64,000 nucleotides of DNA from positions 1 to 64,000 of the forward strand of contig JAPDRO010000018.1 in the NCBI GenBank assembly GCA_030247885.1, in the 5' to 3' direction. Below are positions 36,850 through 48,500 of the stretch, piece after piece. This DNA comes from Taxawa tesnikishii (nom. ined.) (lineage: Eukaryota > Ascomycota > Dothideomycetes > Dothideales). The notes below the pieces were generated by a model. The model saw only the letters and a program-made list of their open reading frames with translations. It made no database searches and was not told where the DNA came from. The position numbers were made by a program, and so were the translations under genes. Each line of letters opens with the position of its first letter. Within the stretch, counting starts at the first letter, position 1.

Positions 36850-38204
36850 TCACTTTCTGGGCCCTGCCTTCACCTTGGGTGCGAAGAACGCGCTCAGTTT
36901 CTTCATGCCACTCGTGTCTACTTTCTCGAGCTGTTTAACCCCGCGACTCTGAAGCTTCTTCTTCGCGTCTTCCTCTTCCTTCTTCCTTTTCTTCTCTGCC
37001 CTCAACTCTTCCACTTCTTCGTCGACCTCTTGGGGGCGTTTGCGGGAGATATTATCGGATATTGAATGGAGGGCTGTTGTTTCGCGGTGGAGGGTGATGA
37101 GGTGCGTTAGGTGCGAAGCAAGCGGTGTGAAATCGAGTGGCGATGCAGGAGAGGCGAGGAGAGATTCAAGTTCTGAGCGTAGGCTGAGTGGGATGTAAGA
37201 TGATAACAGGAAGTCCAGTGCCGTGCGTACCCGTTGCAGGCGCTGGATCTGTGGGAGCACGGAGGGGTTTCTGAAAGGTGTTCCTTGTGCGCTGTGGCTC
37301 TTTCCTGTTCCCCTTCCTTTTCTACATCGGTCATAACTGCCGTTGGTGTACTGGAGATAGGCGCCTGCAGCGCTTCCTTAACGAACTTGGCCTCCAACGA
37401 CGCCGGCAACCTGCCTTGCTCAACCGTCTTTGCGGCCTTAGCCACCAACTCGGACAGCAGTTTTGGCATGGAGAGGCGATACATGGTCTCCTCACCGGCT
37501 TCTACGGTATCGCATACGTGGACCGCACGCGAAGTCAAGGTATCGCGCAGTTTCGCGTTTCGAAGCAGGTGTTTGAGGTGTTTTGACTGCGCGGCTAGAG
37601 CGTCGAGGTGGTCGTCAATTGAGAGGAAGAGCTGCTTGTGGTCGTCCAAAGAAGAGGAGGTTTGCGGTGATAGTATAGGAACGATCAGGAAGAGTGGATC
37701 GAGCGGTGTCGCGAGTATGAGGTCCGGATTCTCCACTACGTACCCCTTTGAGATTATTTTCCCCTCTTCAGTCGCATCCTGTCCCGACTTCTGATATTCA
37801 TGGAACTCTGGTTCTCCGGGTGTGTGCGCTAGTGGCTTGTATGCGTTGGCATCGGGCGCCAGCAACCAGCTACACGGCTTCTTCTTGGGCGCGGCGATGC
37901 GCGTGAACTCGTAGAATCCGGTTTCGGGACAGAAGAAGTAACGGCTAGGAATGGAGGTCGCTGGACTGGGTAGTGTGACGACTCGCGCGGAGGAGGAGGC
38001 GTGGGTGGGTAGGATTAAGAGGTGTGGTGGGTTAGCGTTGTTGGGCGAAAGGCTCGCGCTGGTGATGGCTGGGTCCTGGAATTCCTGCGTCTTTGTGATT
38101 TTGGTGCTAGGGGTCGGCTTTTTGATCGTGTTTTCATCCTGGCGACTGATGTACGGTCTTCTCAGTGGATTCTTGCTGATGTGGTCGCATGCGAGAGGGC
38201 GCAA
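36850..38204 (-). CDS. RNH202: ribonuclease H2 subunit B (Rnh202/Ydr279 family)
   Basis: Non-catalytic scaffold subunit of the nuclear RNase H2 complex, which removes ribonucleotides from DNA and resolves RNA:DNA hybrids. Family features: a beta-rich N-terminal part with ARVVTLPSPAT, SRYFFCPETGFYEFTRIAAP and DLILATPLDPLFLIVPIL; then the helical part RTALDFLLSSYIPLSLRSEL; a Lys/Glu-rich stretch; and at the extreme C-terminus MKKLSAFFAPK, a PIP-box-like motif as expected for PCNA binding. The frame shifts once near 37270, where one missing base in GAAACCCC explains the break; I read it as a sequence error, although a small intron cannot be excluded. The start is uncertain: the open frame begins at 38204 with no ATG near the N-terminus, so the true start is probably in an unseen upstream exon or beyond another error. 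Divergent from Mcm10. Confidence 0.85.
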
Positions 38205-39067
38205 TTAGGTGTGGTGTGTGTTATGAGCAACGCGTTGCGCGCGTTCACGGTCGTGTTTGTCTTGCCGGGCACGCTGGGATGAGGTCTTGGCTGAGTGCTG
38301 GTGCTGGTGCTGGTGCCGGTGCCGGTGCCGTGTGGTCGTCGAAGTGGTCGAAAGTGCAATGGTGGAGTTGCGTGCAATGCTAGATGGAGTGCTGTATGGG
38401 GATTGCATTTGAGAGTGGAAGCACCGATGCGGGCTGTCCAAATATTCTTTCCCAAAACGGAATGATGATTGATTTCGCGTGTTCGCTTCCAAAACTGTTG
38501 GGAGTCCCTCAATCTTGCATGTGTTGTATTGTTCATACAACGTTACCTGTAAACACATACTGTATACGGATGCATCATCGTTCAAGGTACAGCAACATTC
38601 TGCTCTTGTTCCTGCTGCTCGAACGCTCCACAGACCTAAAGAAGGATGCATGCATGTTGTGTTCTGTGACATATATATATATACATCCCAACGCGTCTCC
38701 CTGGCTGTTTGCGCAACACGTCTTCCGGCTTTCCATGTGCGACAAGGATAACGCAGTTTCATGTTGACAGCCACAACACCGCCATAACATTATGCACAGC
38801 GACACACAGATGAAATGCTCCATCCACGCTCGTAATCTTCCAACATGCTCGTTCGAGAATCTCCCAAAGCAAAGGGTACGGCAACTGTTCAATCCTAGAG
38901 TACCGCAACTGTTTAGTCCCGAGGTACAATGTTCGCAGCCGCTCACTGACGCTCAACGCTCCAGTCTCGCCCGACAAGAACACCGCAAACTGGCCGCCCA
39001 AATCACCCTACGAGGCACTTCTCAGCTCACCAAGCGGACGTAAAAGTGGCAGGAACATCGTCATCGC
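38205..39067. promoter_or_regulatory. divergent intergenic region RNH202/MCM10
   Basis: The 860 bp between the two divergent starts must hold both promoters. It includes six GTGCTG/GTGCCG hexamers at 38295-38330. No other defined element is visible. Confidence 0.5.
38295..38330. repeat. hexamer repeat, six copies
   Basis: Three GTGCTG units followed by three GTGCCG units, without interruption. A simple microsatellite in the divergent promoter region. Confidence 0.9.
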
Positions 39068-41420
39068 ATGAACGAGCGCTCTCCATCGCCCTCACCGCTA
39101 CGCAAACCGCTCGCAAGCTCCAAGGCACTGCAGGCATTGGCCATGGCCTCAGACAACGAACAAGACGAGAACCCCTCCGACGAGGATGAGGAGACTCTGC
39201 AGCTGAAGTTGCAAGCCATCGAAGCCAAGCTGAAACTGAAAAAACTACAGCAAGCGAAGACGAAGAACGCGCGAAGGGCCAGAAGTCCGTCGGAGGATGT
39301 GTCCGAGTCGGCTTCGCCCAGGAAGAGACTTAAGGTGTCCGTGTTTCCAGCAGCGGATGTACAGATCCCAGTATCGCCAGCGAAAGATCGGATAAAAGCT
39401 CCACAGCAGGATACATCTCCGGCACGCATACTTCTTGGAATTGACAAGGGACTCAGAGCGCAAGACGTTTCGCTCAAGCGGCCAAGACCAGGACCTATCT
39501 TTGACCGATCTGAACCCAAGCTAGCAGCGGCTGCGCCGGAACCTCGCATCAAGAGCTTCAGTGAGCGCATAGCTGAGAGTCGGACCAACGACCAAGCACA
39601 AGAAACGAAAGAAGAGCGGATCCAGAAAGCGAGGAGCAAGGGGTTTAGCTTGAGCAGACCACTCGATGCGAGCCCCGATACACCAAAGCCTCGCAATACC
39701 GGCCTGCGTACAGACGGTGCACCCAGCCGACAATGCAAAGACACGTCTCGCAACACCCAATCCTCAAGCCAGCCAAGTTCTCACCCGGCCGCTCGATTTT
39801 CGCAATCCTCGACATCCGCGTCCGCGTTGCAAGCATCCCAGAGGCCCAGGACGTCGAAGCCTGAGTCCCACTCTGACAGCACCAACAACAACAATCAGCT
39901 TTTACGATCTTCGTCGGCTGAACCTTCCGCCGACAGTTCATCCTTTGACCCCTACTCCTCCCTACACCTCACAAAACGCACAATCCCTCATGTAGACCTC
40001 GCGCGCACCCTAGCCGGAAAAGAAATTTACACTCTCCCTCGACTTCTCAAAGAAGTCAAATCACCGCACTACGATCCTCCGGACTGTGAAGCGGATTTTG
40101 TTGTGTTCGCAATCCTCGCTGCTAAATCAACACCCTACGACCACAAACCCGCGCATCATAGTACCGGCGAGGACGAGACTGGTCCCCTCGGGGCGCCCAA
40201 GAATAAATTCATGGTCCTCAAACTCACGGATCTGAATTGGGAGCTCGACTGCTTCCTCTTCGACACCGCCTTCTCGCAGTACTGGAAACTAACCCCGGAA
40301 CTCTGCTTGCAATCTTGAACCCCTCGATCATGCCGCCACGGAAACCGCATTCTTCCTCGGTATCCGAAAACGGACGCTTTTCCCTCAAGTTGGCGAGTAG
40401 CGAAGACGGCGTGCTGGAGATCGGAACCGCGCGGGATCTGGGCTTCTGTAAAAGCATCAAAAAGACGGCCGCCAGTGCGAAGAGTGGATCAACGCGCGTA
40501 AAACCGAACACTGCGAATTCCACGTGAACTTGGAGATTGACAAGGCAAGGAAGGGGAGGATGGAATTCAACACCATGCATCGCTTCGCCGGACCGGCTTC
40601 GCGCAAACTCGCTGACGGGGAGTTCAAGTGCAGAACCGATCCGAGGCAGAGAGATAGTGTGACTGGGGAAATGTATTACATGGGTGGCAAGAGTGGGCTT
40701 GGAGGGATGGGAGGGATGAGTGCGGCTAAAGCGCTAGATTTTGAGGATAGGGAAAAGAGTGTGGCGGCTATGCAGAAGAGGTTGAAGGAGAAGGAGAAGG
40801 AGAGGTTGCTTGCGGAAAAGTTGGGGAAGATGGGAAATTTGGGCATGGGGGCTGAGTACCTCCGTCAGCGCCAGAGAACACCGGATACCGTCACCTCGAC
40901 TTCTTCGTCGAACAGCTCGAGCAAGCGAACCGGAGGCGTTGCCGGCAATGCGAGCGTAGCCAAAGCAGGAAGAAGCAGAGGTGGCGGGAGAAGCAGTAGC
41001 CCGGAGAAGAAAACGAGTGCCGCAGAGTTGGGGTTGATTGGCAGCGCGAGCACCGCGCGTTTGGGCCGTGAGCGAAGCGAGCGCACCGAAAACATCATCG
41101 GCCGCAAACGTGCCCTCAACTCCTCCACCTCGACAACAGCGTCGGGCCCCGAAGCCATGGGCTGGAGCGGCGCATTCAAGCGCGGGTTGCTAGACCGACC
41201 TGAAAGATCACCTGAACGTGGACAGACAACGCTGGGTTTCGCGCGAAGCAAGGAGGACGGGAGCGAGAGCTGCAGAGGTTCGAACGGGCGCAGGGAAGGC
41301 AGCCCGAAGAAGAAAGCTCGCTTCATGCTCGAGAGAGGGATTCGGGAACCGGGTCGGGAGAGTTTGGGTGATGCGGTTGGGATGGGGGCCAGTGATGACG
41401 AATTGGAGATCATCCGGTGA
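39068..41420 (+). CDS. MCM10: DNA replication factor Mcm10
   Basis: Mcm10 binds the CMG helicase and DNA and is needed for origin firing and fork progression in the nucleus. Length about 784 residues from ATG 39068 (MNERSPSPSP). The N-terminus is acidic and coiled-coil-like (EDEETLQLKLQAIEAKLKLK). The conserved OB fold spans about 39.97-40.4 kb (HLTKRTIPHVDLARTLAGK, YWKLTP, LLAILNPSIMPP) and is followed by the zinc finger (CKSIKK, then CEEWI, CEFHV). The C-terminus is basic and low-complexity. The frame breaks twice, near 40295 and 40463, both inside the most conserved part, and each is mended by one added base (CCCCGG and AAAAAGAC contexts). An essential factor is unlikely to be dead with its motifs otherwise perfect, so these look like assembly errors. 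No intron needed. Confidence 0.92.
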
Positions 41421-42299
41421 TGGGAGAGAGTCATGCGACAATGACCAAAAACTGTCAGAGAGACGAAGCGATTGATTGACGATGCCTAAATACAACGGGT
41501 TGAGATTGCAAGCAAAATCTTGTTAGCCCTCTGACACAGCACCTGCGGATTGGGCAAGCGCCTGGCTGACTGATCAACGAAGCAATTCGAGCCTGGGATG
41601 TCACATACAGATCTCAAGATCAATCTGCCGAGCGAATGAAAGATTGACATGATTGACCATTGTTGGCATTCGGCTTTCTCGGCAACAACTGCGTTGAGCA
41701 GTGCCCTTCTCTAATCGGTTATAATGTTCACATTGACTGTCTGGCCAAAATATTATGTGGTCTTGGCGTCGTAGCCGTAAATCGTGGTCCTGGCTTCAGG
41801 TGTGTCTTGAGCGAGGTCGGCTAGAGGCCAGAGGTGTGTTTGTTTAGGTACTGTGCTGCTGGACCGCGAACCGTTGGGGAGGGCTGAGGAGGTCGACGCA
41901 GTAGATTTCCGAACAATGTGCTTTTCTTCTTCTTGGTACTTCCAGCAGTCATCCTGGTTCAGTCTCTGCTCAGAAACGTCCACAAGACCCACTTGTCAGT
42001 AGATTTCGCAATGAAAACACGTTGTGTCACATTACTTTCCGCGCGCGAAATTAGAAAAGTGATTTCGAGTATTGTTCATCTATCAAACTACCCTGATCCA
42101 ATCCGGCCAGGCGTACCCACACGGACAGCGGACCATATGCACCGCTTTCATCTGCAGTTGAGTCAAAAGTACAGCACACGAAAATCAGTCCATAGACATC
42201 TCATCATCCTTTCAGCTCCACCACCTCTTCGTACGTCCATTGAAAGAAGGCCGGGTTCCTCAGAGACTTAATCTTCACCACGCCTTCACTACTGACCAC
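41421..42299. other. intergenic between convergent 3' ends
   Basis: About 880 bp between the Mcm10 stop and the last exon of the BTB gene. No coding motif and no repeat noticed. Transcription terminators of both genes must lie here, but no specific signal is clear. Confidence 0.5.
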
Positions 42300-44791
42300 C
42301 TACTGCAAGCTCCAACGCGCCGCCTCAGCATTGCAGCACGAGCACTTGAGGATGAGTCTGTCGTCATTCGCATCAAATGGAGCGCCCGCGAAGGCAACGT
42401 TGAAACCCATCATACACTCATTGCAGGCCTTGTAATCAAGCTGGAGCTTGCGGAGGGCCATGTTGTAGACCTCGCGAACGCGGGCGGCGTCGCCGACGTA
42501 CCTAGGAGTCGACTGGCCTGTGGGCGCTGTAGAGAAGGCTCAGCGTGTTATGATACATGGAGACAAGAATGGGGGTTGGGACGGCACCGGTCTAGATGAG
42601 CACAGACCAGTAGGAAGACTTACCCATGCGGAGATCACTCAACTGCTTGTTAAGGAAGTCGACTTGTCTCTTTAGCTTGGCGTTCTCGACGATCATGCTG
42701 CCCTGGGTCAGGTCGGATGCAGATGGGCCTCCAGTGTTGGCGTAGGCATTTCCAGGGATTGAGGGCAAATGGGCGGTTGCAGGACCACCCAGAGCCCGAG
42801 CGTTGGCGGGTCCGACTGGGAGACGATTGAGGGTATCGCCGCGGATGTGGGCCAGCTCGGAAGGAGTGTGTGGCTGAATGGGGGCAACAGCGGCGGGAGC
42901 TGCGGCAGTCGTTGATGGTGAAGTGACAGAAGACTGTGAAGCAGTCGAGAGGCCGGCGGTGGCCTGTCTCATCGCGGTCTGCATCTTCTCGAAGAAGGTC
43001 GGGGCGCCAGACCTTGGCACGGTTGGAGCAGGTGACGCCGAAAAAGCCCTGGAAACAAGAGACGAGTGACGGGAGGCGGAAGCCTCACTCGCAGCAACAC
43101 CCTTGACATTTACATTCGTGTTGGACGAGGTTGGGGCGGTGTTGACGCGGGTGTTCTCGCGAGCTGTCGCGATGGCATTGACGTTAGTGGTGCACGTTCC
43201 TTGCTTTTTTGGCCTCTTCGATACCAGCAATGACGGTGTCCTTCTCCGAGATGATGCTCTCAAGGCGAGCGATGTTCTGCTTGTACTTCTTCTCGTTGAC
43301 AGCCGCGGCGTCCACAGCGGAAGAGGCCTCTGCCTTCTCTTCCAACTCCTTGGTCAACTGAGTGTTGCGCTTCTGGAGTAACTCGATCTGCGCCTTCTCA
43401 TTCTGACGATCGATTTCCATCTCAGCAAGGCGCTTCTCAAGCTTGTCGGCTCTCCCTTCGATGGGGCGCTCTTGGAGTGTCTTGATTAACTCCTTAGACT
43501 CGTAGAGGTCCTTGAGAAGAGTGTTGTCGCTCTTGCGGCCAGGGACGTTCTTGTTGATGAGCTCCAAAGCAACTTCCAGACGCTTCTGAAGCTTGACCTT
43601 CTCTGCCAATCCGAATTTGAGGTCATGGATGTAACGGTCTTGGTCCTGAAGCTCATACTTCATATCGGTAATGCGCTTGTCCTTCATGGCGATAAGCTCC
43701 TTGACCTCTTTCTTCGTGCGGACTTGGTAGGCATGATGCTCTTCTTTCAAGGTCTTCACCTCGTCCCTGAGTGAAGCGAGTTCGGCCAGAACGTCCTCCG
43801 AAGCGCTGTGGCTAGAGGTTGCCACGGGGGTGGGTGCATCTTCAGAGGCTTGAAACTCCTCACACGTGACTTGGAAGTCCTCAACGCCGAGGTTCTCAAG
43901 GTTGTACTTCTTGACGAGCTGCTCGATAACCGCATATCCAACCTTGGCCTTGTTCTTCAGGATATCGGCGAACGCCGGCTTCTGCATAAGCTTGGTGATG
44001 TGAAGAGCACATTGCTCGGCAATGAGGTAACGTGGGAGGTGCAAGGTAGTGTCGACGGTGGTATAGCGGCTGAAGATGAGTGCCACAAGCACAGCAAACC
44101 CCTCCTCCTTCCAAACGGAAGAAATGTCCTTACCGATCTTCTTGGCGGCGTAATCTGATAAGCTGGCGATATTGAATTGGTGTGCGGCAAGGTACACGCG
44201 CAAGTTGTTCCAAAGTCGGCTAAGAGCAGGCGAGTTGAAGTGCGTTGAATCTGAATGAAGGTGCTGCAGGTCCAGAGAAATGCTCGTCTGCGAGATGCCC
44301 AGCTGCTCCGATGGAGTCATGTCGCCAAGTAGATCGCTACTCTCGGTGTTAGAACCTGCCGGAGCATGGCCATTGACAGGCGGAGCAGCCTCAATCATCA
44401 GCGGAGCTGGCGCGGTAGTAGCGACGGGTGGAAGGTTGGTCTTGTCGTCTTCATCCTCATAGTCCTGCGTGTAGCAGAACTGAAGGACGCGGTGAAGGGT
44501 CGAGGCGTCGCATTCTGTGAGCTGGACGATCTTCTTGCGTGTAGGAATTCGGCCCTGTGGATGCCATCAGTGGCCGTGAAACGATGGCGAGCTAACGAGG
44601 TGAAGACAAGGAAAAGACGTGACACGTACCATTGGCTCACTTAGGTTGAGAGTGGTCAGGTAAGCGTGCTCGAAGTAGGGCGAGTAGGTGCAGATGATCA
44701 TGCCGTGACCGAACCACTGCCTGCCATCGCAGCGGAGGAGAACGTCGGAGAACTGGTCTGAGTTGAAGGCCTTTGCCACGTCGAGCGCCAT
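42300..44791 (-). CDS. BTB/POZ domain protein with coiled coil and Cys-rich tail
   Basis: About 752 residues from ATG 44791 (MALDVAKAFNSD). Four exons: 44791-44630, 44554-43225, 43163-42624 and 42526-42300, with introns of 75, 61 and 97 nt (donors GTACGT, GTATCG, GTAAGT) and consistent phases. The N-terminal BTB fold is split by intron 1: SDQFSDVLLRCDGRQWFGH, YSPYFEHAYL, then VQLTECDASTLHRVLQFCYT. A helical BACK-like stretch follows, then a long coiled coil (about 43.8-43.2 kb, many K/E heptads), a Ser/Thr/Pro-rich linker, another short coil (NAKLKRQVDFLNKQL) and the tail (CNECMMGFN, LKCSCCNAEAARW) that may bind metal. BTB domains dimerise and often recruit cullin-3 ligase, but no substrate module is recognisable, so the function is unknown. 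Other splice forms are possible at intron 2. Confidence 0.85.
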
Positions 44792-45559
44792 GTTGCAACG
44801 GAGTGTTACTGTTTGGGGCAACGCGTTAGCGATCCCTCTTTGAGAGCAAACACACGGCAAGCAATCGGTGCATGGTTGTTGCGGAAGGGCAGCGACAGTG
44901 GCCGTGGAGGTGGCGGCCGTGGCGTTGGCAGCGGTAGCAGCAGCAGCAGCGGCAGCGGCAGTAGCAATAGCAGCAGTGGTCACGTACGGGTAGCACAGGA
45001 AGCTGGCTCGATATGCGGTATGCGGTATGCGATATCGGGGAGGTGGAGGTGGAGGAGGAGGAGTGTGCGGAAGACGAGGGACGACGCGTCTGTTCTTGGA
45101 AGCTGGGAGAGCAGAGAGGAGAGAGAAGAGAGAAGAGAGAAGAGAGGAGAGAGAAGAGAGAAGAGAGAAGAGAGAAGAGAGAAGAGAGAAGAGAGAAGAG
45201 AGAAGCTGCGAGGCGATGGGTGTTGTTTCGAAAGTCGCCCAAGATGGAAAGCGCGTCAACGCCGGCACATGCCGGACCGTGCTCCTGCGCTCCTGCGCTC
45301 CTGCCTGCCTATATCTGATGTCATGCACACATCTTATCAGCAATGCGTTGCTTGAGCATACCCGCTGCGATCCCAATAAACACAACGTTCTACCGGACCT
45401 ACCATGAAACGCTGTTGCACTGCTCAATCAAGCTCTCGGCGTCTTAGCCGGGCCAACACGTTGGACGGAAGAGTTGCATGTGCTTGAGGGCATACTTACA
45501 CATGTCAGCTATGCCACAGCGGCAGAAGCACATCGACGACCCGAAGGACGGACAAGCCC
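44792..45559. promoter_or_regulatory. upstream region of the BTB gene
   Basis: Includes a GCA/GCG-type triplet run at about 44.89-44.99 kb and the 93-nt purine tract at 45113-45205. On the sense strand of the BTB gene the tract is pure CT, a feature of many fungal promoters and 5' leaders. A poly-Ala-like open frame through the triplet run is compositional rather than a protein. Confidence 0.55.
45113..45205. repeat. 93-nt uninterrupted purine tract, AGAGAGA/AGAAG units
   Basis: Only A and G from 45113 to 45205 on the + strand, in AGAGAAG units with partial mirror symmetry. Such tracts can form triplex (H-DNA) structures. It lies about 320 bp upstream of the BTB start codon and 350 bp beyond the Nte1 stop. 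Confidence 0.9.
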
Positions 45560-48500
45560 TCAAATACTCGCCCTCCTCGGCGCCATCGTCCGTCTCAAGT
45601 TCTTCTTCTCCTCCGTCTCCTCCATAACCGGCAGCACGCCCCTCTCCCTCAGTCCCGCCAGATATTCCCTCCCGTACTTATACCCGACCTCGTAAATCTC
45701 GTCGAACTTGGCAAAATCCAACGTGCCATAATTCTCAATCGGCGGCCTCATGTACCTGCATCCAGGCATCGTCTTCGCCCTTTCCAGCGCGTCCACACTG
45801 CTCACATACGCCAACCGTGCCTGGATCTCACTCAACGTGGGCGGATTGGGGTACGAGGAAAAGGGGTTCCAGCGGTTCCACGTGGCCCAGAACCCACTGA
45901 GCGAGTCGCCGTACGATTGCGGGGAGTCGTCGTCAAGTGCCCCTACGTCTATAGCGAAGATGACGTCGGCGCCGAGAGACTTCATGTGCGCGACGGTGAG
46001 GTTGTCGACGTAGCCGCCGTCGAGCAGCATGTTACCTTCGTCGCAGAGCGGAGGAAGCAAACCGGCGAGAGACATGGAGGCGCGGACGTAGCGCCACACG
46101 TAGCCCGAAGTGTGAATCTCGGAGCGCGATTTCGAAATGTTTGTTGTGTTGCAGTAGAACTCGAGCCAGAAGTCCTCGATCTGGCTATCCCCAAAGGTCT
46201 TGAAGATTCCACGGTTGAATTCATGGCCCGTGGTGTAGGAGGCGCTGTGCAAATTGTTAGCCCGCATGAACACTCTCATCCTTTCTGGCCCCTCCTCGAC
46301 GATTCACGTCATCATCATCCCCCATCCGCCGCGAATAGACGACCGACGCTCTCTGGCTGCCGCCAGGTCCAGCAGGTCAGGAAGAGCAGGGGTACACTCA
46401 CCTCGGATACGTCAAATCAAGCGCAAAGCGCCACATACTCCCCATCCTCCCCGAAAATTTCTTTGCTCTCCCATACATGGGCACGACATCCGCATCCCAG
46501 GCATACAGCGCGCCGATAAAGCTCCCAATACTCGTCCCGCCCACAATATCGATCGGGATCCCCGCCTCCTCGAGCGCGCGGATAATCCCAACGTGCGCAA
46601 TCCCTCTCGCTCCACCGCCGCCTAGCACGAGTCCTACGCTCTTGCCGCACAGCCGGCGCGCCAACCTATGAAAGTCGCCCTTGAATGGCGTCTCGGCGGA
46701 GTAGAGCGGCGTTTGCCGAACACGCCGACTCGTGTATTTCTGTATCTCGGCCTGCAGGACCTGTACACGCTGTTTGATGGCGGTGCCGAAGCGGCGGAGC
46801 TGCGGCTGCACCGTTTCCGAGTTGAGGTTCGAGGAGCGGAAACTCATCTGGATGTGATGGTGGGAGCCGTTAATCCACATCCTGTTGCGGAGCCAGCGGC
46901 GCGTGAGACCAGGCGGGCAGTAGCGCTCGCTGTGGAGCAGCACTAATTCCTTGCGGGCCGTGGTTTTGGTGGTTAGGAGGAAACGTTCGTATTCTCCGAT
47001 CGCCGGGCTGGACTCGGCGAGCCCGACTAGCAGGATGCAATCGGCTTGGCTGATGCAGGTCTGCGTCCAGGGGGACTTCACGGTGGTGTCGGCGACGTAC
47101 AGGACCAGGCCGTACTTCTCTTCCAAGTCGGCGAGGTACTGGCTCAGTTTCAGCTTGCCCATCTTGGAGAAGGCATGGCGGCCCAGGTGGTTCAGGATGA
47201 GTGCTTGGTTGAGGGAGGTGACGCCATTTGGGGTGCCGATCTGGTTTAGGGCGTTGAGCAGGCGGTTGCCGAATTCGACTACGGGAATGCCGGCGGTGAC
47301 GGGCAGAATAGCGACGGTGCGTAGGTTGACGGTGCTCGAGACCTTGGAGCGGGTGGCGGTGCGCGTGAGCTCTTTGCCCGTGAGGGAGTCGGAGAGCGGA
47401 TCTTCGATGAGGGCGCGCATGCGCGCCGCAATGATCTTGGAAATCTTGATCGTAATGCCCGGATGCTCGAGCGCGAGGCTGTTGAAGAGCGTCTTGGGGA
47501 ACTTGGCGAGCTCCGTGTCGCGGATGGCGTGCAGTGTGCCCGGCCGCGAGGACTCGGTGAGCACTTCAAGCTCGCCCACGCTGTCGCCTTGGCCGTACTC
47601 GCCAATTACTTTGACTTTGTCATCATCGCACTCTTGGATGGCGCGCAGACGCCCGTTGAGCACAATGTAGATAGCGTCGCTCTCGTCTTTCTGGTTGTAG
47701 ATGACCTGGCCCGCGTTCACCTGAACCCATTCGAGTGCGAAATCTATGTGCAGGATAAGGCGGGGTAGGAGACTGGTGAGTCGCTTGGCCATGGTCAGTA
47801 ACACGACAGGATATCTGTCGACAATCTTCTCCACGGCCGCTCGGGGCAGGAAGCCGACATATACATCGGTCTTTGCTGTCACATCGATGAAGGATCGGTG
47901 CGATGATACGGTTCCGAGGTACCCGGCAAGCCCGCCAGGCTTCGTGAGGAAGAGACTTTTGCGTTGCTGCTTGCGCTTCTTCCCGTGTTCGGTGGCCAGC
48001 GAGCCCGAACGTGACGTGGAGCTCTTGGTCCTGGTTCTGGGGGCGCCAAGGAGTGTGGAGGCCTCGATCCCTCCTTCGCCTGGCATCGTTCCGAGGATGT
48101 TTGGTTCCGTGTCTTGGTCGTCAAGAGGCACACTGACGTCTAAGAATCCGTCGATCACGTAGTAGAGTCCCGGATTTCGCTCACCCTGCTCGACGAGCAC
48201 AGAGCCTTTGGGAAAGAACACGATCTCGACCTCGTGCTTGAGGTCTTCGAGCAATGTGGCAGCTGAGGATGTTCCGCCAATGGCGGATATCGTTGTTGAC
48301 GTTTCAGACTCGCCATCTACAGACAGATCGAAGGGATCCATGAAGCCAAAGGCATTGTTGAACACGGCTTTCTGCCGGCGGACGTCGTAGGACACAAGGC
48401 GGGGAGATTGTGGTACAGACTCTGGCTTGCGCAACGCGTCTTTTACATTGCACAGTCCGATCGCTTTGAACATACAATCCAGGATGGACTCCCGGAACAT

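Noticed and set aside
39061-39756. 231-codon minus frame
   Set aside because: Antisense to the Mcm10 N-terminus; the Mcm10 frame is the conserved one.
43184-43263. Frame change in the BTB gene taken as another missing or extra base
   Set aside because: A 61-nt intron (GTATCG donor, CTAAC branch, ACAG acceptor) fits frame and phase exactly, so no error is needed.
44813-45427. Glu/Arg-rich + strand frames and a poly-Ala minus frame
   Set aside because: They arise from the GA tract and the GCA triplet run in the upstream region of the BTB gene.
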